Positions 1-9,164 are shown, counted from the first letter of the stretch. The stretch is 64,000 bases of DNA from an uncultured Bacteroidales bacterium (GCA_900317745.1 ONHW01000008.1:62001-126000); one strand, 5' to 3'. The notes: generated from the sequence alone by a model not told the origin. Numbers and translations are program-made.

Positions 1-292
1 GATCCTGCGGAATCAACTTAAGGAAATTACCTTTTTTGCTATCCCAGTTCGTGTAACCGAAATATCCTCCGGTATAACTTGGCATGTGGCACACGAAATA
101 CTCCTGCCCGTTCACCATCGTGGACAACAATATACGTTGACCCGGCTTCAGGTTAACCACCAGACCACCATCGGTCGGAGTGAAATCATAAACTGCACCG
201 AACATACGCGGCGCAGTAAACAACGCCATGCTAACTGTAAGAATCCGAATAATGGATGAATGCTTGAAAAATAACCTACTCATATATTTCAT
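1..292 (-). CDS. Secreted protein of unknown function, 3' part outside the window
   Basis: Reading leftwards from an ATG at 292, the frame stays open to the window edge (97 codons). The N-terminus has basic residues followed by a hydrophobic stretch ending near FGAVYDF, which looks like a signal peptide. The mature start is rich in Gly, Tyr and Asp and includes a segment around TYGGYFGYTNWD-like composition, consistent with a large surface or exported protein. I do not recognise a family from this fragment. A -33/-7 promoter lies at 561-591 and the leader contains a tandem 27-bp repeat (331-388). Confidence 0.6.
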   Translation of the reverse strand, partial: MKYMSRLFFKHSSIIRILTVSMALFTAPRMFGAVYDFTPTDGGLVVNLKPGQRILLSTMVNGQEYFVCHMPSYTGGYFGYTNWDSKKGNFLKLIPQD

Positions 293-330
293 ACCTCATT
301 TTGATTTTACGAACAATAATACCTTTCTTT

Positions 331-388
331 TGCCCTGTAGCTTAGGCGGGGACTTTTCTCTTGCCCTGTAGTTTAGGCGGGGACTTTT
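331..388. repeat. Tandem 27-bp direct repeat in the leader of the first gene
   Basis: Two near-identical copies (331-357 and 362-388) begin with TGCCCTGTAG and continue through a TTAGGCGGGGACTTTT core, with one mismatch and a 31-bp period. They lie between the start codon at 292 and the promoter near 560, so they would be transcribed as the complement in the untranslated leader. Confidence 0.75.
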
Positions 389-560
389 TTCTATATGTAA
401 TTTATTACATAAAGCATGCAAAGTTACTAAAAATTGCTATAAATAACAAGTTTTTTCTTAACAATTGCACCAAAACTGCTGCAAAAGTAACTAAATGTCA
501 CGTGCAGTTGACTATACTGCGCAAAACATTGTCATTTCGCTGCACTTCACAATTAGCGTG

Positions 561-591
561 CAAAGGTACAAATAATTCTCCATATATGCAA
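561..591 (-). promoter_or_regulatory. Bacteroidales -33/-7 promoter for the first gene
   Basis: On the minus strand TTGCATA (591-585) and TACCTTTG (568-561) are separated by 16 bp, matching the TTG/TAnnTTTG signal. Further TTTG-type -7 boxes lie nearer the gene (about 418-427 and 480-490), so there may be several starts. Confidence 0.6.
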
Positions 592-598
592 TACGCGC

Positions 599-653
599 AT
601 GCAAAAATTTACGCAGAATGACCAAAATCATGCAAAAATTTACGCAGAATGAC
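599..653. repeat. 24-bp direct repeat with a distant related copy near ssb
   Basis: Two identical copies of a 24-bp sequence ending in TTTACGCAGAATGAC are separated by 7 bp (599-622 and 630-653). The 17-bp core ACGCAGAATGACCAAAA recurs on the minus strand around 45756-45775, just upstream of the ssb promoter. Function unknown. Confidence 0.7.
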
Positions 654-699
654 ATAACTCACCTCTTTGCTGCACAAAAATATATTCTATTTTAGTGTG

Positions 700-1115
700 T
701 TTCCTGTTCGCTCTCCTTCTGTCCGAAATGTGTGTTCCGTGTAGTTTCTCTTTTATTGTCCTGTACGGATACTACGGATACTACGGATATTTTTGCTCGA
801 ACACGGATTTTCACGGAGTGTCACGGAATCTCTGTTCATCTGCCTCTGTGTAGTTCCGTGTAGTTCCGTGTTCGTTTTATTGTCCTGTACGGATTTAACG
901 GATAATACGGATATTTTTGCTCGAACACGGATTTTCACGGAATTTCACGGAATTTTATTCATCAGTATCCGTGTTTTTCCGTGTGATCCGTGTAGTTTGT
1001 TTTATTCGAACACGGATTTTCACGGATTTTCACGGAATTTTATTCATCTGCATCCGTTTAATCTGTGTAATCCGTGGGGTGTTTTGTTCTGTACTGATTC
1101 TACGGATTACACGGA
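700..1115 (+). repeat. TCCGTG/CACGGA repeat array, left copy
   Basis: This stretch has no credible gene. It consists of reiterated units built from ACGGAT, TCCGTGTA and CACGGAATTT blocks, e.g. CGAACACGGATTTTCACGG at about 800, 920 and 1008, each followed by TTATTCATCTGCATCCG-like sequence. Short open frames across it are by-products of the repeat. A second array in the opposite orientation lies at 1915-2225. Confidence 0.8.
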
Positions 1116-1286
1116 AAAAGAATTGTTGACAATGGTTGATAATGGTTGACGAAATATAAAACATGTAAAGGACAGAGCATTTGAGGTGAAGGAAGACATA
1201 GAGAGCGGTTGTTTGCAAAGCGGAAATAGCAAAGCGTGCATAAAAACAAGCAAAATTGGGTGTAAAAAGGCGGAATATTTGGAATT

Positions 1287-1320
1287 TTGAAAAATTTGTT
1301 GTACTTTTGCATCCGCTTTT
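1287..1320 (+). promoter_or_regulatory. Promoter of the tRNA cluster
   Basis: TTGAAAA (1287-1293) and TACTTTTG (1312-1319) form a -33/-7 pair, here with an 18-bp rather than the usual 16-bp gap. It lies about 55 bp before the first tRNA. Confidence 0.5.
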
Positions 1321-1375
1321 GGGCTGAAGTTTGACAGAAGTCCGAAAGGCGTTCTAACAAATGGTTTAGTAGTTT

Positions 1376-1448
<73 letters not shown>

Positions 1449-1492
1449 CAGAAAAAGAGCAGAACGTTTGTTCTGCTATATTTTTCTAAAAT

Positions 1493-1574
1493 GCCCAGGT
1501 GGCGGAATTGGTAGACGCGTACGTTTCAGGTGCGTATGTCGCGAGGCGTGCAGGTTCGAGTCCTGTTCTGGGCA
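1493..1574 (+). tRNA. tRNA-Leu (anticodon CAG)
   Basis: A class II tRNA with long variable arm. The acceptor GCCCAGG pairs with TCTGGGC including one G-U pair; the anticodon loop reads TTTCAGG; the T-arm has GGTTCGAGTCC. CCA is not encoded. It decodes CUG. It lies 44 bp downstream of tRNA-Gly. Confidence 0.95.
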
Positions 1575-1580
1575 CTCACC

Positions 1581-1664
1581 GCGCAGGTGGTGAAATTGGT
1601 ATACACGCTACTTTGAGGGGGTAGTGGTCGCAAGATCGTGTGAGTTCGAGTCTCATCCTGCGCA
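1581..1664 (+). tRNA. tRNA-Leu (anticodon GAG)
   Basis: A class II tRNA only 6 bp after tRNA-Leu(CAG). The acceptor GCGCAGG pairs perfectly with CCTGCGC (1657-1663), the discriminator is A, and the anticodon loop TTTGAGG gives GAG, reading CUU/CUC. It ends just before a rho-independent terminator. Confidence 0.95.
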
Positions 1665-1676
1665 CACTTGCTTTAC

Positions 1677-1711
1677 GGAGAAAAATCGGAAACGGTTTTT
1701 CTCCTTTTTTT
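1677..1711 (+). terminator. Rho-independent terminator of the tRNA cluster
   Basis: GGAGAAAAA (1677-1685) pairs with TTTTTCTCC (1696-1704). Inner pairs close a GAAA-type tetraloop, and a T-run follows. Confidence 0.9.
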
Positions 1712-1820
1712 GTGTGGATTTTTATGAGGCTGTAGTCAGGAACTATACGCTTGCAGTGGAGAAAAATGTGTACTGCCACAAAAAAATCGAATGAGAACGG
1801 TAGGAGGACGGTATAGTGAC

Positions 1821-1908
1821 GTAACGAGGTAGTTGCGTTTTTATTGGATTAATCATATACTAATCACCTACTGATTACCTACTGATCACCTACTAATCAC
1901 CTACTAAA
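1821..1908 (+). repeat. Dispersed element with CTACTAATCAC iterons, copy 1
   Basis: It starts GTAACGAGGTAGTTGCGTTT, then ATTGGATTAATCAT, then about five imperfect copies of a 10-11-bp unit (CACCTACTAAT, ACCTACTGAT). A second copy in opposite orientation lies at 23875-23960 with the same order of parts, so this is a defined dispersed element and not random AT-rich sequence. Confidence 0.8.
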
Positions 1909-1914
1909 TGTACG

Positions 1915-2225
1915 AAAAAATCTGTACGGATTGCACGGATTAGACGGATGCAGATGAACGGAGAGAACTGTACGGATCACACGGATTACACGGATGCAGA
2001 TGAATAAACTCCGTGAAATTCCGTGAAAATCCGTGTTCGAATAAAACAAACTACACTGAACACACGGAAACACACGGAGGCAGATGAGTAAAAATATCCG
2101 TAAAATCCGTAAGATCCGTACAGAACAAAACAGCCTACGGATCACACGGATTACACGGATGCAGATGAATAAAATTCCGTGAAGTTCCGTGAGACTCCGT
2201 GTTCGCGTAAAAAAACCGGATCGCA
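1915..2225 (-). repeat. TCCGTG/CACGGA repeat array, right copy (inverted)
   Basis: Read on the minus strand it contains the same blocks as 700-1115: CGAACACGGA, CACGGAATTTTATTCATC, GCATCCGTGTAATCCGTG. The two arrays therefore face each other around the tRNA genes. No credible gene is present between 1712 and 2353. Confidence 0.8.
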
Positions 2226-2277
2226 CGTCTAAAATGAAGCAAATTTACTGAAATTTGCAGAAATTTTCACCGAACAC

Positions 2278-2308
2278 TTGCAAATGTCATAATTTTTTTG
2301 TACCTTTG
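2278..2308 (+). promoter_or_regulatory. -33/-7 promoter of malQ
   Basis: TTGCAAA (2278-2284), 16 bp, TACCTTTG (2301-2308). The leader to the start codon at 2354 is about 40 nt. Confidence 0.85.
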
Positions 2309-2353
2309 TAGTGAAATTTCTTAACCGAACATAAATCTATCATCTATATACCT

Positions 2354-4972
2354 ATGAATCTGACATTTCAAATCAATTACCGCACGGTGTACGGACAAGA
2401 GTTGTGCATCGTGGAGACCGGTTCCCAAGTAGCCGGCTGGACGGAAGCCAACCCGCTGGTGCTGGACTGCCAGGGTGAGGACTTCTGGACAACAACCGTC
2501 GAACTTGCCGCCAAAGGAACAATCGTGTACAAGTACGCTATCCGTCTGCAGGAAGGCGGCTACATCTACGAGGCGGGACTCGACCGCAAACTCACCATCC
2601 GAGCTACCGACAAGCAGGTTGTGATGCGCGACTTCTGGCAGACTGTCGATTACGAGAAAGCATTCTACTCCACCGCTTTCCTCAAGTCGCTGTTCAAACG
2701 TTCTGCTGCGCCCGAAATCGCAAAGAAGCCGAAAGCCAAGACAGGCAACGTAACCTTCACCATCGATCTGCCGCAGATACTGCCCTCGCAGGGCGTGGCT
2801 ATAGTAGGCGGTATAAAGCAACTCGGCGACTGGAACGTGGATAAGAAACTGCCCATGAGCGATGCAGATTTCCCCATATGGAAAGCCGACATAGAGGTCA
2901 GCGGCGTGGAGGCGTTCGAGTACAAATATGTGATCTACGATCTGGCTACCGGCAACGTGTGCGACATGGAGTGGGGTGAGAACCGCCACGCCTGGGGACT
3001 GCCCGAGAAAGGTTCGCGTCTGCGCGTGAACGACCGCTCCTTCCGCCGCACAATGCCACGTTTCCGCGGTGCAGGTGTAGCCGTGCCGGTGTTCAGCCTG
3101 CGTACGGAGGACGGATTCGGTATAGGCGAGTTCCAGGATCTGAAGAAACTGGCGGATTGGGCGGCACTGACCGGGCAGAAGATGATCCAGACCCTGCCGA
3201 TCAACGACACCACACTCACCCACACCAACCGCGACTCCTATCCCTACAACGCCGTTTCGGTGTTTGCGTTGCACCCCATATACATCAATATCGAAAAGAT
3301 GGGTCGCCTCTCACCCGCTATGAAGAAGAAGTACGAGGCTACCAAAAAGAAGTTCAACGCCAAGACGATAGCCGACTACCAGTGCGTATATGACGAGAAG
3401 ATGATCTACTTCGAGGCGCTCTATCAGTCCGACTGCGACGTCTGTTTCGCCAGTGCCGAGTACAAGGCGTTCTTCGAGAAGAACAAAGGCTGGCTGGAGC
3501 CGTACGCCGCCTTCCTCGCCAAGCGCGACAAAAAGCAGAAAGGCTTGTACTACTTCCTGCAATTCCATGCCGACAAGCAACTCAGCGACGCTGTAGCCTA
3601 CGCACACTCGATAGGCGTGGCGATGAAGGGCGATATACCTATCGGCATCAGTCCCGACTCGGTGGACGCAGCCGTTGAGCCCAACCTGTTCAACCTCGAC
3701 GCATCTGCCGGTGCACCGCCCGATGACTTCAGCATCAGCGGTCAGAACTGGGGATTCCCGACCTATAACTGGGACGAGATGGCTAAGGACGGTTACGACT
3801 GGTGGCGCCGCCGCTTCACGAAGATGCAGGATTACTTCGACGCCTACCGTATCGACCATATACTCGGCTTCTTCCGCATCTGGCAGATGCGCAAGACCGA
3901 TGTGTGGGGACTGTGCGGACACTTCTCGCCCGCACTGCCGTACTCGCCGCAAGACCTGTGGAACATGGGCGTTTGTCTGGATATCGACCGAATGACCAAA
4001 CCCTATATCCGCTCGAACTTCCTTGGCGACGTGTTCGGCTACGATACAGAAACAGCCAAACAGCGCTTCTTGAACACGAATGACGGATACATCTTCTGGT
4101 TCAAAGACGAGTTTGACACCCAGATGAAAGTGCAGGACTACTTCGATGCCGTACTGGGGAGTGACGACAAGTTGCACGAAGCAGGCTTCATGAACAAAGA
4201 CCAGGCTATCAACCTGCGCGAGGGACTGCTCTATTTGCATTGCGAAGTGCTGTTCGTACGCGACCAGAAGAACCCCGAGATGCTTCACCCGCGTATCAGC
4301 ATCTATCAGTCGCACTCCTACAACGAGCTCTACGACGACCAGAAGCGCATCCTGATGAACATCTACAACGATTATTTCTACCGCCGCCACACCGAGTTCT
4401 GGCGCCAGAGCGCTATGCGCAAACTGCCTACACTCATCTCATCGACAGGAATGCTCTGCTGCGGTGAAGACTTAGGCATGGTGCCCGACTGCGTTCCGCA
4501 AGTAATGCACGAACTGCAGATCCTCAGCCTGGAGATCCAGCGTATGCCGAAAGATCCGAAGCGCACGTTTGCACACCCCGCCGACGCACCGTACCTGAGC
4601 GTATGCACCACCGGCACACACGACACCAACCCGCTGCGCGCATGGTGGGAAGAGGACCGTGAGGTGACGCAGAAGTTCTACAACGACCAGATGGGCTGGT
4701 GGGGTGACGCGCCGCAAGTCATGACACCCGAGATTGCCGACTTTATCGTCAAGCAGCACATGTACAGCCCGGCAATGTGGGTCATTCTGCCCCTGCAGGA
4801 TTGGCTGGCTGTGGACGGCGAGGTTCGTTTGCCCGACGCACACGCCGAGCGAATCAATGTGCCCGCTAACCCCCGACACTTCTGGAACTACCGTATGCAT
4901 ATCACGATTGAGGATCTGCTCAAGAAGGACGCCTTCAACGAGCATATCCGCCGCCTGACAAGCGTGCGCTAA
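2354..4972 (+). CDS. malQ: 4-alpha-glucanotransferase (amylomaltase), GH77 with two CBM20 domains
   Basis: An 872-residue cytoplasmic enzyme that transfers alpha-1,4-glucan segments between maltooligosaccharides, used in starch and glycogen metabolism. Residues about 1-110 and 125-230 resemble two successive CBM20 starch-binding domains (e.g. VAIVGGIKQLGDWN). The rest is the GH77 barrel: nucleophile D501 in YRIDHILGF, acid/base E705 in GEDLGMVPD, and D757 in TGTHDTN. The two-CBM layout is typical of Bacteroidetes and plant DPE2-like enzymes. It has its own promoter, and a strong hairpin follows the stop codon. No signal peptide is seen. Confidence 0.95.
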   Translation: MNLTFQINYRTVYGQELCIVETGSQVAGWTEANPLVLDCQGEDFWTTTVELAAKGTIVYKYAIRLQEGGYIYEAGLDRKLTIRATDKQVVMRDFWQTVDYEKAFYSTAFLKSLFKRSAAPEIAKKPKAKTGNVTFTIDLPQILPSQGVAIVGGIKQLGDWNVDKKLPMSDADFPIWKADIEVSGVEAFEYKYVIYDLATGNVCDMEWGENRHAWGLPEKGSRLRVNDRSFRRTMPRFRGAGVAVPVFSLRTEDGFGIGEFQDLKKLADWAALTGQKMIQTLPINDTTLTHTNRDSYPYNAVSVFALHPIYINIEKMGRLSPAMKKKYEATKKKFNAKTIADYQCVYDEKMIYFEALYQSDCDVCFASAEYKAFFEKNKGWLEPYAAFLAKRDKKQKGLYYFLQFHADKQLSDAVAYAHSIGVAMKGDIPIGISPDSVDAAVEPNLFNLDASAGAPPDDFSISGQNWGFPTYNWDEMAKDGYDWWRRRFTKMQDYFDAYRIDHILGFFRIWQMRKTDVWGLCGHFSPALPYSPQDLWNMGVCLDIDRMTKPYIRSNFLGDVFGYDTETAKQRFLNTNDGYIFWFKDEFDTQMKVQDYFDAVLGSDDKLHEAGFMNKDQAINLREGLLYLHCEVLFVRDQKNPEMLHPRISIYQSHSYNELYDDQKRILMNIYNDYFYRRHTEFWRQSAMRKLPTLISSTGMLCCGEDLGMVPDCVPQVMHELQILSLEIQRMPKDPKRTFAHPADAPYLSVCTTGTHDTNPLRAWWEEDREVTQKFYNDQMGWWGDAPQVMTPEIADFIVKQHMYSPAMWVILPLQDWLAVDGEVRLPDAHAERINVPANPRHFWNYRMHITIEDLLKKDAFNEHIRRLTSVR

Positions 4973-4985
4973 ACGCTAACAAACA

Positions 4986-5015
4986 AATAGCCACCCGATT
5001 GCGGGTGGCTATTTT
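4986..5015. terminator. Bidirectional terminator between malQ and truA
   Basis: A 12-bp perfect stem, AATAGCCACCCG (4986-4997) with CGGGTGGCTATT (5002-5013), has a 4-nt loop and flanking A and T residues. It serves the convergent genes malQ (+) and truA (-). Confidence 0.9.
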
Positions 5016-5020
5016 GTTGC

Positions 5021-5737
5021 CTAATATCGTACGTGTGTGAGAAACAGTCCCTCTGAAGGAGCCGACTGCCCTGCCGCCTGACGTGATTGGGAAAGGATTA
5101 TCGCCTCAAACTCTTGGGGCGATAGTTTTTGTCTGCCTACATCGAGCAGCGTGCCTACCACGGCGCGCACCATGTTCCGCAGAAAACGGTTGGCAGTGAT
5201 CGTGAACACTGCTCCCTCGGCATCTGCCCGCCAATAGGCTTCCGTAACGGAGCAGATCGTGGTTTTGCTGTCAGTATGCGCCTTGCAGAACGAGGCAAAA
5301 TCGTGTGTGCCGAGCAGATACTCCGCCGCGGCGTTCATTGCGTCGAAGTCCAATGCATTAGTAATGTACGTGCGCGTGTCGCGCGTAAACGGCGATTTGT
5401 GGGTATTGATGCGGTACTCGTATGTGCGGCTGGTGGCAGAGAACCGCGCGTGCTTATCCGCCTCTACGGGAAAGATACGGTACACGGCTATATCCGTAGG
5501 CAGCAGTCTGTTCAGGCGTTCGGGTGTAGGCGGCGTGACATCCAGATCAAAGTGCGCAAACATCTGCATGGCATGTACGCCGGCATCTGTCCGTCCGGCA
5601 AAAACCAACCCGACATGTTGCCGAAGGATGGTAAGAAAAGCATCCTCCATTACCCCTTGTACAGTAACACCGTTGGGCTGAAACTGCGAACCGTGGTAAT
5701 ACGTTCCCTTATAGGCGAATTCGATGAAATAGCGCAT
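5021..5737 (-). CDS. truA: tRNA pseudouridine(38-40) synthase
   Basis: A 238-residue enzyme that isomerises uridines 38-40 in the tRNA anticodon arm. The N-terminus IEFAYKGTYYHGSQFQPN and the catalytic motif GRTDAGVHA (D51) identify the family, and the length is normal. The start overlaps the end of the upstream flippase by 29 bp, so both belong to one leftward transcript. Confidence 0.95.
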   Translation of the reverse strand: MRYFIEFAYKGTYYHGSQFQPNGVTVQGVMEDAFLTILRQHVGLVFAGRTDAGVHAMQMFAHFDLDVTPPTPERLNRLLPTDIAVYRIFPVEADKHARFSATSRTYEYRINTHKSPFTRDTRTYITNALDFDAMNAAAEYLLGTHDFASFCKAHTDSKTTICSVTEAYWRADAEGAVFTITANRFLRNMVRAVVGTLLDVGRQKLSPQEFEAIILSQSRQAAGQSAPSEGLFLTHVRY

Positions 5738-7223
5738 GGATATATTCGTTGATTTCAGGACTGATACGCCACTGATATGCCAAAGCGGCTACTGCTACCA
5801 CCAATAGCGTGCGCAGCAGGCTGCTCAGCCAGATAGTGCCGACAGGTATATACCTCAGGCAGAGCGCGTTGGCGGCAAACAGCAGCACCAGCAGCAAGAT
5901 AGTGAGCAGGTGCCGGCGTGTGAAGATTCGACTGCCCAGTGCCAGCCGGACCGTAATGAGAGCTATCAGGTAGTACGACACCTGTGCTGTCAGCGTGGCG
6001 AGGGCTGCTCCGTCAATGCCCCAGCGGGGAATAAACAGATTATTAAGCAGCAGGGCTAAAACGGTCAGCACCAGCGAGAACAGCAGCGTGAACGGGTAGT
6101 AACGCGAGTAGCTCAGCGCCGTGACCGTGAACTGGAACGTAGCCACGCACAACTGACCTATACCTAACAGCAGCACCGTGCGCCGTGCTACGGCATACGT
6201 TGCGCCATTGGGCAGGATAGCAAAGATAAGGTCGATGTTCACCCACATCAGGGCAAGAATCAGTCCGCCAATGAGCAGCAGGTTGCCGCTAACCTGCGTC
6301 AGTTGGTGGCTGATCTGTTCGCGATCGTCGTGTTTGATGGCAAGCGACAGTTGCGGTGCCGCTATAGCCGTAAGCGAACGGTACGGGATACTGACCATCA
6401 TGGCCATGTACGTGGCAATAGCAAAGATTCCCGTGTAACTGAGTCCCATCTGTGCCGTGATAAAGAACGACGAGAGCGTAGGCGCCAGCACCGACACCAC
6501 GGCGGACAGCACCAGAAAAGCTGTATATAGCAGGTACTTGCGCACAATGCCCGGGTTCTGCCTCAGGTAGGCGAAATCCGGCTTGAGGCTCACTCCGCCC
6601 AGCGAGAACAGATATACTGTGTTGCACAACGCCGCTACGGCATATACGCCCACCAGCGACCATACAAAACCGTCGGTAGTCACTACGTCGAAGGCGTAGA
6701 GCAGATATACCGCCAGCAGCCCCACACGCGTCAGCAGTTCGCGTACAGCACGCGGAAAAACGATGCGCATGCGAACATTGGCGTTCGTCTCAAACACCGT
6801 TTGGTAGAGCATGAAGAACGCCAGCGGCAGAACCAGATAGTAGTAGTTGACGAACTGCGGACTTTTCTCGCCGAACCACTCGCTGAGCGGTGCGTAACAA
6901 ACCATGAACAGCAGTGCCACCAGCAGGAAACCTACCATCGGCACAACTATGGTCCAAAAGAAGAATCCGTGTTCTTCCGGTTTCTGACCTCTGACTTCGG
7001 ATGGCTCAGCAAAATACGGGTAGAAACGCATTATAGAAGCACTCGTGCCGAGTTGCGCCAAGCCGATGAACAGCGTAGCGGCATCGATCATCACGCGCGC
7101 CAAGCCGATATCCTCTGCCGACAGAAATCGCGTGATAACAAAGAACGTCGTAACAAAGCCTACCGCCACGCCAAGATACGTGACGATAGTGCCTTTGATA
7201 CTTTGTTTTGCTATGATGCCCAT
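5709..7223 (-). CDS. Oligosaccharide flippase (Wzx/polysaccharide biosynthesis family), inner membrane
   Basis: 504 residues, almost entirely hydrophobic, with about 14 predicted membrane segments. The N-terminus (IIAKQSIKGTIVTYLG) is like that of MOP-superfamily polysaccharide exporters, and the likely role is moving lipid-linked glycans across the inner membrane; the substrate cannot be told. A short Glu/Lys-rich insert (residues about 74-83, DNA 6976-7009) has the reiterated GTCAGAGGTCAGAAAC pattern of the micro-repeats found elsewhere. A second flippase lies at 9853. Confidence 0.85.
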   Translation of the reverse strand: MGIIAKQSIKGTIVTYLGVAVGFVTTFFVITRFLSAEDIGLARVMIDAATLFIGLAQLGTSASIMRFYPYFAEPSEVRGQKPEEHGFFFWTIVVPMVGFLLVALLFMVCYAPLSEWFGEKSPQFVNYYYLVLPLAFFMLYQTVFETNANVRMRIVFPRAVRELLTRVGLLAVYLLYAFDVVTTDGFVWSLVGVYAVAALCNTVYLFSLGGVSLKPDFAYLRQNPGIVRKYLLYTAFLVLSAVVSVLAPTLSSFFITAQMGLSYTGIFAIATYMAMMVSIPYRSLTAIAAPQLSLAIKHDDREQISHQLTQVSGNLLLIGGLILALMWVNIDLIFAILPNGATYAVARRTVLLLGIGQLCVATFQFTVTALSYSRYYPFTLLFSLVLTVLALLLNNLFIPRWGIDGAALATLTAQVSYYLIALITVRLALGSRIFTRRHLLTILLLVLLFAANALCLRYIPVGTIWLSSLLRTLLVVAVAALAYQWRISPEINEYIHALFHRIRL

Positions 7224-7262
7224 AGTTAGACCGCTATGCTGACAGACCGCTATGCTGACAGA
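7224..7262. repeat. AGACCGCTATGCTGACAG micro-repeat spacer
   Basis: Two tandem copies of AGACCGCTATGCTGAC fill the junction between the FKBP lipoprotein gene and the flippase. The same family makes up the spacers at 11983-12059 and 28645-28840 and is coding at 47289-47371. Confidence 0.8.
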
Positions 7263-8513
7263 TTATTTCTCGATACCGAGCAGTTCAACCTCGAAGATCA
7301 GGGTTGAGTACGGAGGAATACTGCCTGCAGCACGCTCGCCGTAGCCGAGATTCTGCGGGATATAGAAGCGGAACTTCGAGCCGACAGGCATCAGTTGTAC
7401 ACCCTCGGTCCAACCGGCAATAACCTGGTTCAGTCCGAATACGATAGGCTCACCGCGATCTACGCTGCTGTCGAATACCGTACCATCGATCAGCGTACCG
7501 TGGTAGTGCACTTTGACACGATCGGTAGCAGCAGGTTTCTTACCCTTACCCATCTTCAGTACCTCGTACTGCAGACCGCTCTCGGTAACAATCACACCCT
7601 CCTTGAGTTTGTTCTCAGCCAGGAACTTCTCGCCCTGCTCCTTCGTATCACCGTACTTGATATGATTGAGTGTCGCCTGGATATACTCGCCTGCCGACTT
7701 TCCGTCAAACTGGCTTTCGTCACCCATCATGCCATTGATAAAGCCCTGCTTGATCAGTGCGAAGTCAGTAACCAGCGAAGGCTCGCCAATCAGGCCGTTG
7801 GCTTCCTGCTCCTTGATGTTCTTGCCGATCTGCTCACCCATGTTCTTGAGTTGCGGGTTACGAACGTTTTCTTTCAGACCTTTGTTAATATGCTTGATCA
7901 GGTTGGACTTCTTCGCACCCAGCGTGTCGTCCAGCAGAACGTACAGAGAAATATCGTTGCCGTTCATCAGTCCGAACGCGTAGTTCAGCGAGTCGTTCAG
8001 TGTCTTGAGGGTAACCGTTTTTACCTTGCTCGGGCAAGTGCCTTTGATAGGTTTACCGGCTTTCTCGGTCGAGCCCTGCGAAGCAGCGTACTGGTTCTGG
8101 AAGAACTGACGTGCAGCGGCTGCGTCCATCACGGTGGTGTCGTGAGCTATGCCGTTCACCAATCCCTGGAAGAACAGTTTCTCGTTGAGTGTCCAGGCAG
8201 GATTGTCAGCCAGGCCGTTCTTCTCGCTCTGTGCAATGCTTGAGCCGATATTCTTGCCGATACGTGCTTCTTCGCTCAGTTCGGGTACCGAACCGTCGTA
8301 ACCCGCCTGCAGAGCGTCGATAAACTCAGCGATCGTCTCTGCCGAACTGTCGTTGCGCAGATAGTAAGACTTGATTTGTGTTCCGTTAGCGATACCTAAT
8401 GCAAAGTTGATAGAGTCGTTCATGCTTGCCAACTCTGCCTTTTGTGCGGTGTACGTGTTGCCGCACGATACCATTGCCATAGCGGCAAGGATAATAAAAG
8501 ATAATTTTTTCAT
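7263..8513 (-). CDS. FKBP-type peptidyl-prolyl isomerase lipoprotein with duplicated N-terminal domain
   Basis: 416 residues. The signal peptide ends in lipobox MVSC (Cys17), so the product is probably membrane-anchored. Two copies of an FKBP_N-like dimerisation segment are visible (DSINFALGIANG near residue 33 and DSLNYAFGLMNG near 174). The C-terminal 100 residues are a complete FKBP fold with VHYHGTLIDGTVFDSS, FGLNQVIAGWTEG and FEVELLGI. The likely role is folding of exported proteins. A cytoplasmic-looking paralogue follows upstream at 8577. Confidence 0.9.
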   Translation of the reverse strand: MKKLSFIILAAMAMVSCGNTYTAQKAELASMNDSINFALGIANGTQIKSYYLRNDSSAETIAEFIDALQAGYDGSVPELSEEARIGKNIGSSIAQSEKNGLADNPAWTLNEKLFFQGLVNGIAHDTTVMDAAAARQFFQNQYAASQGSTEKAGKPIKGTCPSKVKTVTLKTLNDSLNYAFGLMNGNDISLYVLLDDTLGAKKSNLIKHINKGLKENVRNPQLKNMGEQIGKNIKEQEANGLIGEPSLVTDFALIKQGFINGMMGDESQFDGKSAGEYIQATLNHIKYGDTKEQGEKFLAENKLKEGVIVTESGLQYEVLKMGKGKKPAATDRVKVHYHGTLIDGTVFDSSVDRGEPIVFGLNQVIAGWTEGVQLMPVGSKFRFYIPQNLGYGERAAGSIPPYSTLIFEVELLGIEK

Positions 8514-8540
8514 TATTGTTGATTGTTAATCGTTAAATTT

Positions 8541-8558
8541 CGATATTTCGAAATATCG
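8541..8558. repeat. Perfect 18-bp palindrome in an AT-rich junction
   Basis: CGATATTTCGAAATATCG is self-complementary. It is followed by two ATCGATAA units, and it lies in the 63-bp gap between the two FKBP genes. It may be another micro-repeat spacer or a protein-binding site. Confidence 0.5.
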
Positions 8559-8576
8559 ATAAATCGATAAATCGAG

Positions 8577-9164
8577 TTATTCAATACCTAAGAGTTCGAC
8601 CGTGAATACCAGTGCGGAGTACGGCGGGATAGAAGCCCCTGCGCCGCGCTCGCCGTAGCCGAGGTGATAGGGTATATACAGTTTGTACTTCGAGCCCACA
8701 GACATCAGTTGCAAACCTTCTGTCCATCCGGCTATAACGCCGTTCAGCGGGAACGAGATAGGCTCACCGCGTTTGTAACTGCTGTCGAACACTGTTCCAT
8801 CGGGCAATGTGCCTTCATAATGTACGCGAACGGTGTCGGTTGCCTTGGGTTTCTGGCCGATAGTGGCGTCCAGTACCTCATACTGCAAGCCTGAAGCCGT
8901 TACTTTCACTCCCGGACGTTTGGCATTTTCTGCCAGGAACGCTTCGCCTGCGGCCTTCGCGGCTACGGAGGCTTTTTCCTCCAGTTCGGCGAAGAACTTG
9001 TTGATAGCCTGCTGGGCTTCCTGGAAACTTACTTTGGGTTGGTTGCCTTCCAGCATATCCTGTATGCCGGCTGCCAGTTCGGCGTAAGCAAGTTCTTTTA
9101 CGCCGCTTGACTTCAATTGCTGACCTAACGAGAGGCCTAATCCATAAGAAATTTTGTCTAACAT
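8577..9164 (-). CDS. FKBP-type peptidyl-prolyl isomerase, FklB/FKBP22-like
   Basis: 195 residues without a signal peptide. An N-terminal helical FKBP_N dimerisation region (ISYGLGLSLGQQL) is followed by a catalytic FKBP domain with VHYEGTLPDGTVFDSS and FPLNGVIAGWTEGLQ. The C-terminal domain closely resembles that of the neighbouring lipoprotein, suggesting tandem duplication with the paralogue retargeted to the envelope. Confidence 0.9.
   Translation of the reverse strand: MLDKISYGLGLSLGQQLKSSGVKELAYAELAAGIQDMLEGNQPKVSFQEAQQAINKFFAELEEKASVAAKAAGEAFLAENAKRPGVKVTASGLQYEVLDATIGQKPKATDTVRVHYEGTLPDGTVFDSSYKRGEPISFPLNGVIAGWTEGLQLMSVGSKYKLYIPYHLGYGERGAGASIPPYSALVFTVELLGIE

Noticed and set aside
793-1149. 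Cys-rich small ORF in the left repeat array
   Set aside because: Its sequence is produced by translation of the TCCGTG repeats and changes frame freely across units.
2321-3274. Long minus-strand frame opposite malQ
   Set aside because: It is in antisense to a fully supported GH77 gene and shows no domain or start signal. The same applies to the minus frame at 3311-4390.
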